Source: Sipunculus nudus (lineage: Eukaryota; Annelida; Sipuncula; Golfingiida; Sipunculidae). Taken from it: a DNA stretch of 64,000 bases. The notes under the pieces were generated by a model. It did no database searches. It had not been told where the DNA came from and worked only from the letters and a program-made list of their open reading frames with translations. Positions 37,320-48,600 of this stretch are shown here, in pieces; position 1 is the stretch's first letter, and the number at the start of each line of letters is the position of its first letter. A program made the position numbers and the translations under genes. The stretch lies in contig CM049318.1 in assembly GCA_026874595.1 (NCBI GenBank), forward strand, positions 15,734,241-15,798,240, written 5' to 3'.

Positions 37320-38021
37320 GATTGCACGCTCTCTACACGTGTGCGATTCCATACCGAGTGCCCTTGCCCCAAAGCAGTTTGATAGGAAGCACGGACCTTT
37401 AGATAACAATGTTAACAACGCGCGTCATACACATCCAGTGTGATACACACATTAATCACGAAGAACAGACGACCCAGGTAAGTTTTGTGATTACCTAGTT
37501 CAACTGATGGGAACTGGGAAAATTAGGTCACTTGAATACAGCTGTAACGAAAGGGAAAATAAAATGATATTATAGTAATTTGGATGTATTATAAAAATAA
37601 TATTTTAAAAGTAAACTTAATTATGTTATTGTCAAATGTGTTCAGTGTGATCTGATGCGATGTCATTCTGATATGAAGTTGAATAAAATTGTAAAGCTGG
37701 CCATTAAATGTCACTAAATTCTATTTTACTCAGTTGCCTTCGTCATTTCTCTTTGTCATATGAACTCTGAACAATGAAAAATGACAGAAAATGAAAAAAA
37801 CAAAAAAAAAATGCAAAATGACAGGAACTATTTGTGAAATCTCCCTTTAGCTTTAAATATTCATAAAACTATATTTATATTTTAACGGAAGAGCAATATG
37901 ACTCGGTTTTACCCGTTATTTTATATAACGGTTTTCATGTAATTTAAAAAAAAAATAGCGTTACTCTGTTCTGCTACAATTGGAAGATTTGGGCGTGCTC
38001 GGAAAGAGCGTTGGCACTTAC

Positions 38022-38090
38022 CAAATACTCTCTCCAAAGTTTCTCACTATTCTCGGAGTCTTTTGTGTCGGATCCTAGCGTTATACCGAC
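38022..38090 (-). other. Conserved exon-like block with splice donor (copy 2)
   Basis: The frame ...DTKDSENSEKLWREYL ends at a GTAAGT donor (38021-38016). It is homologous to 23583-23645, with the donor and reading frame retained. It lies between paralogue 2 and paralogue 1, so it could be an upstream non-coding or alternative exon of paralogue 1, or a relic of another gene. Unresolved. Confidence 0.35.
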
Positions 38091-38099
38091 CGTATGGCA

Positions 38100-38750
38100 T
38101 AACGACCAGATTACTGGCGCAAGAGTTTTTTTACATTTTAGTCTGAAGAACGCATTATAAGGCCTTTTGGAGATGCAAATATTTTCGTCATTTCTGACCA
38201 CGCTTCATGGCGTAAAGGTACACTGTCAATCAACATAAACCAGACCAATCTTTTGTATTTTGTGTTCTTTCTAATAATACCAAACATGAGCGAGAAAGTT
38301 CCGTTTTAACCCAGCACATTGTTAAACTCTTCGGCATGTTTGTTGAATTTATGACCGCATGAACAGAAGCATGGCTCACAAGGGTTACAGGACGCAGGCA
38401 GCTTGCAGGCGATACAGGAAATGACCCGTGTCCATGGAGACAGTGTATCAGTTTAGGTTGTGAGCTAACATGTATGCTTTTGTGTAAATTCATCATTCTT
38501 AGCATAACATTGAGATTATGGTCCGTTTACCACAATATAAATGCAACCTGATGCAAGACCACTGCGATTCATTCCTCGGTATTACTTGTATCACGACTCG
38601 AGTAGGCTTACCAGCCCAATTATCTGACTGCCTACTGAGTCGTGTTGTCACGGCTTGTCGGATCGCCGCTCCCTTATGGAACAATGACAGGGTATCACAC
38701 TTTCTTAAAACCGCTCATGGGGATGTCATTTTACGAATGTCATCAATTTG
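38100..38750. other. Copy-2-specific insert, unidentified
   Basis: The flanks match 23590-23660 and 23720 onwards in copy 1, but the ~600 bp between them has no counterpart there. It is less AT-rich than its surroundings. On the minus strand one frame reads a Cys-rich end, ISCIACKLPASCNPCEPCFC, followed by CGHKFNKHAEEFNNVLG and a stop (about 38420-38312). This looks like the tail of a transposon or retrogene protein, but I cannot assign a family. Confidence 0.4.
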
Positions 38751-39064
38751 TTTTTGAAAAGTATTGGTCTATACGAGGGTATTTTTTAACAAAAAATTGT
38801 TCTAGTAATAATTTTGTATATTTCTTTTCCAATGCAGGTTGTCCAGCCGCCTTATAGGTAGACAAGTTCACAGAATGATTTTTAAGGTCCCTTTAGAATA
38901 TTTTTAAAATAATTTTTTTACTTTACAATAATGAATATATTTTTAAGGTCCCTAAATTTATATAGTTTACTTTTTTAATATTGTTTACTTTACAATACAT
39001 ATAGAAGGTATCATATTCAGGAGTATATATTGGTATCCTGTAATTTCACAGGTCATATTATATA

Positions 39065-39898
39065 TGTCACGGAACCTAATGTAAACAAATCTAAACAAAT
39101 TCTGTAATGGAAATAAAAAAAATCAGATTCTGTAACACTAGGCAGCGGGAAATGTCTAGGGGATTAAATAAATAAGTCAGTGTTTTTTTGTTAACAAATA
39201 ACTATAATGTATTCCTAAAACAACCCTAACAATACAATACACTAAATCAATACAATTATACAGTGAAACAGTGGTATAGCAACAAGTCAAAACAATCACA
39301 GAAAGATAATGGTACAATACCTGAATACCAACAGTATCACCAAAATAAATCCTTTAAATGTAAGCCTCTCGGAGAATGACAGTCCGGTGAAAAGTTCTTG
39401 CAATAACACAGAAAGTAAACTGAAGTTCAATGTAAAAAATCCAGGAAAGTTCTTGAAATATCTGTAATTGCCGCTTTCGTCGGATAAGATCTTAGAATCT
39501 GACACGCTTCTGCGTCCGCTGGTATCTGCTCTGCTGTCTGCCCCCTGGTTCTAAAAACAGCCTTTTTATACCTTCACACCCTAAGGCGGGAACCTTAGTG
39601 TCCGCTGGTATCTGCTCTGCTGTCTGCCCCCTGGTTCTAAAAACAGCCTTTTTATACCTTCACACCCTAAGGCGGGAACCTTCTACTTCTCGAACAGTCT
39701 ATAAGGACTTGCACGACACGCGTTTCAGGAATTATCTAGAAAGATATCGCTGTGTATCTCTACACATACCAGGCTAATCACGTGACCCACTACCAAGCCT
39801 GAAAACTTAAGGCCCACATGACAACGAGAGTTCAACCAGTACGGAATGTAACAACAACACGAGTTACGCCCATGTCACATAAAAGAGCACCTGTAACA
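39065..39898 (-). repeat. 3' LTR of the Gypsy element (834 bp)
   Basis: Runs from TGTCACGGAACC to CACCTGTAACA on the plus strand, so on the element strand it starts TGTTACAGG and ends GTGACA. It contains a TATAAAAAGG box (minus strand) twice because of an 86-bp internal duplication. A polypurine tract adjoins it at 39899-39909. Confidence 0.9.
39514..39685 (-). repeat. 86-bp tandem duplication of the core promoter in the 3' LTR
   Basis: The unit TCCGCTGGTATCTGCTCTGC … GGCGGGAACCTT occurs at 39515 and again at 39601. Each carries CCTTTTTATACC, a reversed TATA box. The 5' LTR has the unit once (about 45628-45710). Confidence 0.9.
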
Positions 39899-39909
39899 CT
39901 CCCCCTCCT
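39899..39909 (-). promoter_or_regulatory. Polypurine tract
   Basis: AGGAGGGGGAG on the element strand directly abuts the 3' LTR start TGTTACAGG. This is the normal plus-strand priming site of Gypsy elements. Confidence 0.8.
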
Positions 39910-40027
39910 GTAAGAAAAAAGAAAGTTTTCACGGAAAACCTTCTTTTTGCGATCACAATCACTCAAATTTTTACAACATCTCAAAATCATCTTATCTATA
40001 ACATTACATAAATATCTTGTTTACAAC

Positions 40028-40520
40028 ATTTCATAAACATCTCGATAAGCAATCAGCAAGTACATTGTCTTTCCCTTTAATGTGTATGATATCACGATTG
40101 TAATCCTGTAAGAACAAACTCCATCTCAACGATCTTTGATTTTTACACCTCAACCTGTTCATGAACGTGAGGGGATTGTGATCACTGAAGACAATGATAG
40201 GCCTGACTGATGATGTAACATAAACTTCAAAATGTTGCAACGCCAAAATCAAAGCCAAACATTCTTTTTCAATAGTGGAGTAGTTTTCTGGTTTGCATTA
40301 AACTTTCTTGAGAAATAACAAATTGGATGACCTGTGCCATCATTGCCTTCTTGTAACAACACAGCACCAGCAGCAGTATCACTAGCATCTACAGCTAACT
40401 TAAAAGGTACAGAAAAGTCTGGACCTGCTAAACTGATGAACTTTGCAGAATGGCTTTCAAATTCTGAAATGCTTTTTCACAATGGACATTCCATACAAAC
40501 TTTTGTTTCTTCTTTAACAA
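40028..40520 (-). pseudogene. Gypsy RNase H domain, frameshifted
   Basis: Readable pieces on the minus strand are a VDASDTAAGAVLLQEG stretch (near 40350-40400) and ALILALQHFEVYV, then VFSDHNPLTFMNRL and IIHIKGKDNVLADCLSR (40031-40258). The conserved Asp positions (DAS, SDH) are visible. A one-base frame loss near 40285 separates the first part from the rest, and another shift near 40540 separates it from reverse transcriptase. This is the C-terminal end of pol. Confidence 0.85.
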
Positions 40521-40521
40521 A

Positions 40522-41489
40522 TTAGTCAAAGGGATCAGCTACAGCAGCAAAATTTGGACAAAACTTCCTGTAGTACCCAACCATACCAAGAAAACGCATT
40601 ATTTGCTTTTTGTTTTCTGGTCTAGGAAATGCAGAAATAGCACTTATCTTAGCATTAACAGGTTTTAGCTGACCCTGCCCTACAATATGACCCAACAATG
40701 TTACTTGTGCATGACAAAACTCAGATTTCACTAAGTTTACGGTCAGACGTGCTTAACTGAGTCTTTCGAAGAGGTCGCGAATAATTTGCAGATGTTTCTC
40801 CCAGGTGTCGCTGTACACGATAAGGTCATCAGTGTATATACGTCGCAGCCCTAAATGTCCCTGACAACCAAATGGATGAGGCGCTGGAACGTGGCTGGCG
40901 AGTTCTTCATGCCAAACGGCATTACTTTATACTGGTACAGTCCTTGCGGCGTTACAAATGCGGACACTTCTTTCGCTCATTCTGTCAACGGAACTTGCCA
41001 GAATCCCTTTAGCAAGTCAAACTTGGAGACATATCTGGAGCTACCGACTCTATCAATACAATCATCGATCCTTGGAATCGGGAACGTGTCAGTCTTGTTG
41101 ACAGAGTTCAGTTTTCGATAATTTGTGCACATACGGTAACTTCCATCAGGTTTTGGCACAAGAATACATGGTGAACTCCAGTTAATGTTACTAGGTTCAA
41201 TGAAATCATTGTCCAGCAAATATTGAAACTCATCCCGTAAATACTTTTGCTTTTCTGGATTCAGTCTATATGGTTGTTGCTTGACTGCACTTGGTTCGCC
41301 AACATCGACGTCATGGCACAACATGTTAGTTCGCGTTGGAATGTCACTAAACAAATGTTCATAATTCCATAGCAGGTTCTTTAGGTCTTGTTGTTTTTGT
41401 GCGGTAAGGTGTGACAGTTTGGTATCCAGGTTTTTGAGCACGTCTGAGTTTTTAATGGTACTGTACCGCACTGAATGTCTACATAACAC
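40522..41489 (-). pseudogene. Gypsy reverse transcriptase, broken
   Basis: The N-terminal part at 40977-41489 contains WSSPCILVPKPDGSYRMCTN and FDLLKGFWQVPLTE, the classic Gypsy motifs. The frame then breaks. The active-site box reads IYTDDLIVYS near 40815-40845 (YxDD retained). The thumb region LLGHIVGQGQLKPVNAKI and FLGMVGYYRKFCPNF follows at 40522-40731. At least two frame changes and one stop make it non-functional. Confidence 0.9.
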
Positions 41490-42953
41490 TTACAATCAGT
41501 ATCTACTTTAACTGGGTCAGGGTCAGTTTTTACATAATCAACAGCAGTAACATTTTGTACAACATCTGATGTGCTGTTTCTATCATAATATGGTTTCAAC
41601 ATGTTAACATGGCACAGTTGTTTCTTCTTACGTATATCTGGTGTCAACGGTATGTAATTTAAATCACTGACTTTCTTGTCAACAATGTGAGGACCAAAAT
41701 ACCTAGTTTGCAGAGGTCTGCCAGGGATGGGAAGTAAGGCAAGGACCTTTTCACCAGGCTCAAACGGCCCACTTACAGTGTGCTTGTCATACTTTGTTTT
41801 CATTTTACTTTGTGCAGATTTTAGATTTGACTTTGCAATCTCACAAGCATTGTGTAGCTCAGTGCGTAAGTCTTAGACATACTGCAGTAAACTAAGAGAA
41901 TCAGGATTTTCACACAAGAGTTTTTCTTCAAGCAGTTTCAATGGTCCTCGAACGGAGTGTCCAAAAACTAGTTCAAAGGGACTGAAACCCAAGGACTCTT
42001 GAAAGGATTCTCTGACAGCAAACAGCAATAAGTGGATTCCTTCGTCCCAGTCTTTCTGTGTGTCATAGCAATAGGTCCTAATCATGTTTTTAATGGCTTG
42101 TGAAAACGCTAGAGGGCGCCCTGATTTTCAGGACGGTTGAGAAGAGCTGTTTTATATCTAGCTCAAGCATAACTTGCTGGAATAAGCCAGATATAAAATA
42201 AGATCCTTGGTCAGACTGGACGGATTTTGGCAATCCAAAAGTTGTAAAAAACTTGATCAGGGCTTTGACAACAATTTTGGCATTAATTTTGGGCAATGGT
42301 ATTGCCTCAGGGGATCTCGTAGATGCGCACATAATTGTCAGCACGTATTCATGTCCAGATTTTGTTTTGGGCAGTGGTCCAACACAATCAACAATAATCC
42401 TACTGAATGGTTCCTCGAAAGCAGAAATAGGTCTAAGTAGGGCCTTAGGAGGATTCTGATTGGGCTTGCCTACCATCTGGCATGTATGGCATGATTTACA
42501 ATATTGTACAACATCTTTCCTGAGGTTAGGCCAATAGAAGTGTGTACTAACTTTCTGATATGTTTTTATTTATACCTAAATGGCCTGACAAAGAAGCTTC
42601 ATGTGCCATGCATAGAACTTCACTGCGAAAGCTTTTGGGCAACACTATTTGGTGTTGATAGCCCACTCATCATCAGCGCTTACATCAGATGGTCGCCATT
42701 TAGGCATAAGCACTCCATTTTTAACATAGAAACAAACTGGGTTTTGCGACAGCTCATCTTTAGAAACTGGCCTCGGAAACAAACATGAAATATCAGGGTC
42801 CTTATGCTGTTCCGCGACAAGCTCTGACCTTGAGAATGCTGCATCCTGTACGGACGAGTCATAAGACGAGTCACTAGTGACTCCCAGAGTGTTATTATCT
42901 TGGCCATTATCCTCATGTGTGTTTTTCTTGGCCATAGATCTAGTTAAGCACAT
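41490..42953 (-). pseudogene. Gypsy integrase (upstream of RT), broken
   Basis: In element order this starts with a linker ending CFYVKNGVLMPKWRPSDV (42645-42953). The zinc-binding region follows with shifted frames (AHEASLSGHLG; CKSCHTCQMVGK near 42480-42630). The catalytic core (42090-42476) has IIVDCVGPL and SVQSDQGSYF for the first two acidic residues. The third (PENQGAL) lies in another frame near 42100-42130, followed by a stop. IRTYCYDTQKDWDEGIHLLL and SPFELVFGHSVRGPLKLL (41873-42085) precede a C-terminal module with VLALLPIPGRPLQTRYFGP and QLCHVNMLKPYYDR (41560-41803). Several frameshifts are present. Confidence 0.9.
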
Positions 42954-43045
42954 GAAGGATACAAACCAGGAATTTCCTGACTTTCCGGATCAGTGTCCTG
43001 ATCAAGTGACGGCTTTTCTGTCACTATTGGTACAGGCTGTACTTT

Positions 43046-43330
43046 TTAACCTGCAGCATCATTTCTTAGTAGCAACTGAATTCCCTTAAAGGGTAAAGCA
43101 GTTCTTATGCCCACAGTAATATTCCCAGAAATTAAATCTGACTTTAAATGGATACTGTGAAGCGGAACTGAAGTGTGCCTGTCTGAAAACACACAATTAA
43201 CAAATGCATGTGCACTAGAAAAGGACCTATTAGAAAATGGCAAAGTGTTTGCTAACATGAGAGTCTGGCCTGAACCAGTGTCCCTCAAAATTCTAATAGG
43301 GGTAGAATCTGAAAAATCACTTGAAAGTGA
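43046..43330 (-). pseudogene. Gypsy aspartic protease
   Basis: The frame 43046-43288 reads LRDTGSGQTLMLANTLPF, whose DTG is the aspartic-protease catalytic triad. LHSIHLKSDLISGNITVGI and a GIQLLLRND end follow. A stop right after NDAAG and a frameshift near 42960 cut it from the integrase linker. It lies between gag and integrase as expected for pol. Confidence 0.8.
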
Positions 43331-43758
43331 TACAAAACTATCATGTATAACTTCATTTCAGAGTCAGGAGAGGAATCTACTACCTCAACCTCATCAAACA
43401 AAGAACTGACATTGAAGGTGTCAGTCATAAACTCTGTTTCAGAGTCATCTAAGGAATCTACATCCTTACCAAACTCCTCATGGGAGTCAACAGAGGAATT
43501 TTCCTCAGCAGAAACAAACTTTTGTTTGTCATAAGAGGACCTGGCCTCATCTGAAATACTCTCGCAAGAGTCATTAAAGGACTTAGCCCCATTTAGAGAA
43601 TACTCCTCGCAGGTGTCTTGAAATCACCTAGCCTTATTTAGTTCCTCGCAGGAATCAACTGAGGTTTGTACCCCGCAATCTACGGATTCTTCTTTCGATT
43701 TAGACGGCACTTGGGCCTCCGTAGCATCAAACTCTTTATTTGAGTCAACAAAGGAATT
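43331..43758 (-). other. gag-protease spacer with short degenerate repeats
   Basis: Glu/Ser-rich low-complexity DNA. Variants of the box GAGTCA/GGAATC recur every few tens of bases (for example near 43444, 43485 and 43574). No domain recognised. Frames on the plus strand here are antisense artefacts. Confidence 0.5.
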
Positions 43759-45025
43759 TTACCCCTTATTTACATAGAAAGAGCCTGGCTCTTGTACTAT
43801 GCTATGCACAGATTTTGAAACAAAACCAGGAGGTTTGCTATTTGGTTTATTCGCAAGTTTCCAGCAGTCAGATATTAAATGACCTTCCTTCTTGCAGTAA
43901 TTACAGATTTTCTTTGAAAATGACTGGTCTCTGTAAGACTTAGACACAGTGGACATGGACTGAGATGTAGCTATGGGCTTTGCTGAACTATGAGGACTAC
44001 TAGTACTGGGAGACTGCGCTGTAAACTTCTTTTGACCATACGGTTTTACATTCTTATTTGTGAATGACTGGTTTGATTTGCTAGTAAAGGACATTTTGTG
44101 TGTCAATGAATAATCATCAGCTAATTGAGCAGCAATGTCAAATGTTTCAGGACTTTTCTCATCGAGAACAGTTTTAACATCTGCATTAATGCAGCGCTTA
44201 AATTCTTCAAGCAAAATCAACTGTCGCAAATTGTCATAATCTTTCATTACATTTTTAGAACTACACCAGCGATCAAACAACTGCTCTTTTGTCCTAGCAA
44301 ATTCTACGTAGGTCTGTTCTTTGCGCTTTTCCCAATTTCTGAATTTCTGGCGGTAAGCCTCTGGAACTAACTCATAACCTTTTAGGATTAACCGTTTTAC
44401 CAGGTCATAGTCAGCAGCTGCTTCTACTGAAAGCTCTGTATAAATTTCTCTGGCCTTGCCAGTCAATACACTTTGTAACAGCATAGTCCAATTTTCCTTA
44501 CACCATTTTAAATTTTCAGCTACCTTCTCAAAGTGAAAGAAATATTTATCAACCTCTTTTTCTTGGAAAGGTGGGACAATTCTTATGTGTTTAGAAACAT
44601 CAAAACTGTGAGTTGGGGCAGCCCTTAGACTATGTTCTAGTTTAAATATTTCGAACTCCAGTCGTTTTAACTCAATTTCTTTTTCTTTTTCTGGTCTGTC
44701 TTTTTCTATTTCTTTTTCTAGTCTTTCTCTTTCTAACCGTTCTTCCCTCTCTTTCAATGCTAGCTCATGTTGCATTTACAACTTTTTTTCATTCTAGTTG
44801 CATAGCAAGGCTGTCATTTTTTGATGTTTCAACTTCAGCTTCTTCAATTAAACCTTTGCTAATAAGATCTTGCATGATTTTAGCAATGATATCAGGCTTT
44901 CTCAAAGCTTTTTTTACAATTAGCCCTAAGTAATGTCCCAAACGCAACAACTGGTCTTTTGACAACTGTTCAAGTTGATCAGGGTCCGGATCATCAACAT
45001 ACGTCTCAAGTTTGAAATCTGCCAT
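43759..45025 (-). pseudogene. Gypsy gag, frameshifted
   Basis: Two frames together make one gag. 44789-45025 gives an N-terminus MADFKLETYVDDPDPDQLEQ. 43759-44775 gives a charged coiled coil (EREERLERERLEKEIEKD), then the capsid-like region (IRIVPPFQEKEVDKYFFHFE; LLQSVLTGKAREIY; GYELVPEAYRQKFRNW) and a zinc knuckle CNYCKKEGHLISDCW (CX2CX4HX4C). The break is at an A-rich stretch (44775-44795) with a frame change and in-frame stops. Confidence 0.9.
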
Positions 45026-45164
45026 GTTAAGATGTTAAAACAATAACAAAAAACCACTGAGATAAATCCTGTAAACAATGTACTGTAAACAATATGTAAT
45101 ATTGTAAACAATGTATGATAAAACAATGTGTCCAGGTCAAGGCCTAATGAATTTGAAAACAATT

Positions 45165-45911
45165 AAGCATCCCGGACGAACAAATCACGTATGCGTGATG
45201 AACACAAATTCTGTAATGGAGATAAAAAAAAATCAGATTATGTAACAGTGGGTAGCGGGAAATGTCTAGGTGAATAAATAAAGAAGTCAGTGGTTTTTTT
45301 TGTTAACAAATAACTATAATTTATTCCTAAAACAACCCTAACAATACAATACACTAAATAAATAAAATTATACAATGAAACAGCGGTATAGCAACAAGTC
45401 AATACAATCACAGAAAGATAATAGTACAATACCTGAATACCAACAGTGTCACCAAAATAAATCCTTTGAATGTAAGCTCTCGGAAAATGACAGTCCAGTG
45501 GAAAGTTCTTGCAATAACACAGAAAGTAAACTGAAGTCCAATGTATAAAATGCAGGAAAGTTCTTGAAATATCTATAATTGCCGCATTCGTCGGATAAGA
45601 TCTTAGAATCTGACACGCTTCTGCGCCCGCTGGTATCTGCTCTGCTCTCTGCCCCCTGGTTCTAAAATACAGCCCTTTATATACCTTCACACTCTAAGCC
45701 GGGAACCTTCTACTTCTCGAACAGTCTATATGGACTTGCACGAATTATCTAGAAAGACAACGCTGTGTATCTCTACACATACCAGGCTAAGCACGTGACC
45801 CACTACCAAGCGTGAAAACTCAAGGCCCACACGACAACGACAGTTCAACCAGTACGGAAAGTAATAACAACACGAGTTACGCCCGTGTCACATAAAAGGG
45901 CACCTGTAACA
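45165..45911 (-). repeat. 5' LTR of the Gypsy element (~745 bp)
   Basis: Matches the 3' LTR from about 45205 to its outer end CACCTGTAACA at 45911, with scattered differences and a single copy of the promoter unit. The inner ~40 bp (about 45165-45205) do not match the 3' LTR end. They partly resemble the solo LTR (ATCACGTATG), so the exact inner edge and the primer-binding site are unresolved. Confidence 0.75.
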
Positions 45912-46195
45912 TATAATATTTCGACCATATGATAAACCATAGTAGGCATCTTATTGACATATATAAAACCGTTGGACAGAGCTGATGTATAGAGTACGGT
46001 TGATGTAGACAAAACAATATTGAGAAAGTACGGTAAACGAATTATATGTATATAATTATGGTAATGATAAGCCTTAATGCAGCAGGGAACCATAATTATA
46101 TGTAAAAGATATAAACTCTAAAAATTCAGTTTAATTGGAGAAATATAAATCATAGCACATATGTTTGGAACTTTTAAGTTGTAATTAAATATGCA

Positions 46196-46201
46196 TTTAT
46201 T
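46196..46201 (-). promoter_or_regulatory. Polyadenylation signal AATAAA, paralogue 2
   Basis: AATAAATGCATATTTAA on the minus strand, about 365 nt beyond the stop codon. It is conserved with paralogue 1 in sequence and position. Confidence 0.7.
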
Positions 46202-46565
46202 GAATGAGCTAAAGAAGACATGAATCACAGAAATAGTCAATCGGGAATTTATAAACAAATAAATAAACACATCCCAAATGGGTTGGATAGATTATCAAAA
46301 TATTATATATGTAGAAGAATATGTTGATATCATTTCTATTACAGAATAAATATATATATATAAAATACTGATATTAAATACTTTATATATAATCCTCATT
46401 CATAAATGTAGATGGGAATCTCACGAGTAATCTTATCGGATTATTATAAAAATGTTGACAAAATACTAGTGCAATGAAAAAGAGTTTATAGAAAGATTTG
46501 ATATACAAGCAATGCTTCTATCTGCTCAAGAGAATATGTTTAGAGTATCATGGCTGTCCGTTTAG

Positions 46566-47286
46566 TTATGATTCACATCTATCGAGCGTTCTTTTGAACT
46601 CTCCGAACTCGTCATGCAGCCTCCCAATATAGGCAAGTGTTTCAGATGTATTCTTGGAGAGATTGCCGTCACACTGTATCACATCTTCACAATGTTCCTG
46701 GTCAGTAGTGTTTCTGTATCCAAACGTTTTCCAAATAAAATATCTTTCTGTTAGTTTTGATTTTTCGAGTAAAGTGAGGATGGACTTGCTTAGGTGAGAT
46801 ACTTGGAACCATGCAGGTTTCCCACCCCACAATCCCCGAGGTACGTGACAGTTGCAATGTGTCACGTGATCACGCACACACAAGAACGGTTTATCCCGTT
46901 CAACAAGTCTGGTGGTTATATTATAGTCCCTTTCCGACAGTCTGGCATCTGCGTCGCGGATCACGAAATAGTCGATGCTGGGGTCATCGGCTACCAGGAG
47001 GCGCCACATGCGAGGTGGGATACCCATGGTGGATGGGTTTATTTCTCTTACGTCCGCATTTAACCGCACCAGCAGTCGGATGATCCTAGGTGGCACTGCT
47101 AAAGGACCATTGGAAGCGCTAACATAAACCCTGAGCGTCCATCCGGGGTACAGAACCGGAAGTAGCTGGGCGTTTCTTATGGCGCCATACGTATACGTTC
47201 TGTTGTTCCCGTACAGTGACATACTGACCACCCTCTTCCCATCAGGGGCTACTCTTGACCGGTTTGACTTCTGATACTCGATATAT
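46566..47286 (-). CDS. Glycosyltransferase-like paralogue 2, exon 3 (second GT-like domain)
   Basis: Last exon, 239 residues plus stop. The acceptor is CAATTTTATTTCAG before 47286, in phase 2 as in paralogue 1. The domain has the same order: VVSMSLYGNNRTYTYGAIR, YPGWTLRVYV, IPPRMWRLLVADDPSIDYF, RDADARLSERD (RDAD at full-length 422-425), RDHVTHCNC, LWGGKPAWF. The stretch before RDAD (VADDPSIDYFVIRDAD) is closer to what I recall of bacterial relatives than paralogue 1 (VANDLSINYFLIRDAD), so this copy may be the less diverged one. It carries three extra residues (NRS) near the exon start. The coding frame is intact. Confidence 0.85.
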
Positions 47287-48499
47287 CTGAAATAAAATTG
47301 AAAGAGTACAGTTGATCCCCATTGTACATTGTTCATATCATTCCTCCATAAATTCAATAGCTTAATTCTAAATTTACTGATCTTGAAAATATATATTTTT
47401 ATTATTAAATGTACATGGTTTTAATTAGTTGTTGATTGAAAAGCTAGACGAACAACTCAACAGATGAAAGGAGAGTTATTTATGGACAAAAAAAAACAAA
47501 CAAACAAACAATTATACAAATACATATTGGTATATTATGTTATTTTTATATTCTAAAGCCTGAGAAAAATAACAAAAAAAGACACGAATGAAAAGCATGA
47601 ATCCTTCAAGCTGCAAGTGCAAACTAAATGGATTCGCCTTCGATAATTTGTGTTTTTATTCAACAGTAAACATTTCTCAGATCAGATACGTGTTTCTTTA
47701 CTATAGTCTGTTTCATCCCCTCATGTCAACCGGTTTTTTTTGTTTTGCTATGAAAATTTATTAGTTATATTTTAATTGAAAGAAATATAGTGTAGGTAGA
47801 GGATTAAAGGTAAAACATACTTACCTTGAATCTTGTTTAAGAAACATAATTATTTTAAATATGAGAAATCAGTCTACAGTTTACAATATATCAGCCACAC
47901 TTATGGCAGTATTTAAAAAAATACAACCAGCTAAAACACAGATGGCTACCTCTATACTAAAGAGTCGAGCAGACAAATATCCCTATCTTCATCTTATTAT
48001 AAACGAAATTGCAATCATGTTATCAGAGATATGATTCACAGTTTTGAATCGTTGGCTGCAATGTCTGTCAGATAATTGTTTTACAATTGGACTCAATCGG
48101 TTTGACTTGCATCCACTTTTAAATCTAGTTTACCTTAATGTATTTACAACTAGTGGTGCGTGGTTTAGGCTTGCGTATATGGTAACATGACATGAATATA
48201 GCGCTTTTTGTATGTATGTTGCCGTAGCAGGAATATATTTGCTTGCCTGCATGGCGTCAAAAGTTCATTTTGTTTGTTTTGAGTTGCAAGTTCGGGCAAG
48301 TACATCTGTTTGTTGCCAGGGAGTAGGGTTTTGTTTGTTTCATGATTGTCCATGTTATATAATGGAGCACGTTGCTCTCTTTGAATTTCCAGATTCATTT
48401 ACTGAGATATGTGCTTAGTTTACTGGCTGCTTTCTTAATAAAGTATTATTATCATTGAATTGAGTATTAAAAGAGTCCTGTATCAGCCGGCGTATGTCT

Positions 48500-48600
48500 G
48501 GTTTGTTTTTTATCTTCGATAGTGACTGTCGCCTGGTATACCACTGACTATGTCAGGCCATTTTGTCGGTATAGGGCAATCCGCGGGATTTTTGCAGTGT
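48500..48600 (-). repeat. Block inverted relative to copy 1
   Basis: GTGACTGTCGCCTGGTATAC (about 48524) is the inverted counterpart of the copy 1 block at about 25660-25770; see that entry. Confidence 0.5.

Larger units (their letters stand above)
39065..45911 (-). mobile_element. Gmr1-type Ty3/Gypsy LTR retrotransposon, inactive (6.85 kb)
   Basis: Two related LTRs flank gag, protease, integrase, reverse transcriptase and RNase H remnants, all on the minus strand. Integrase precedes reverse transcriptase, which is the Ty1/copia-like order known for the Gmr1 group of Gypsy elements. The flanking tetranucleotide TATA (39061-39064 and 45912-45915) is the likely target-site duplication. The uninterrupted site is preserved in copy 1 near 23950-23975. 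Stops and frameshifts occur in gag, after protease, in integrase, in reverse transcriptase and before RNase H, so no full product can be made. Confidence 0.9.

Noticed and set aside
42207-43534. Plus-strand frames within the Gypsy element
   Set aside because: They are antisense shadows of integrase, protease and the spacer. The domain motifs are on the minus strand.
48165-48418. Overlapping 77- and 68-codon frames in intron 2 of paralogue 2
   Set aside because: No family similarity, no splice context and no counterpart in copy 1. Probably chance frames or a repeat fragment.
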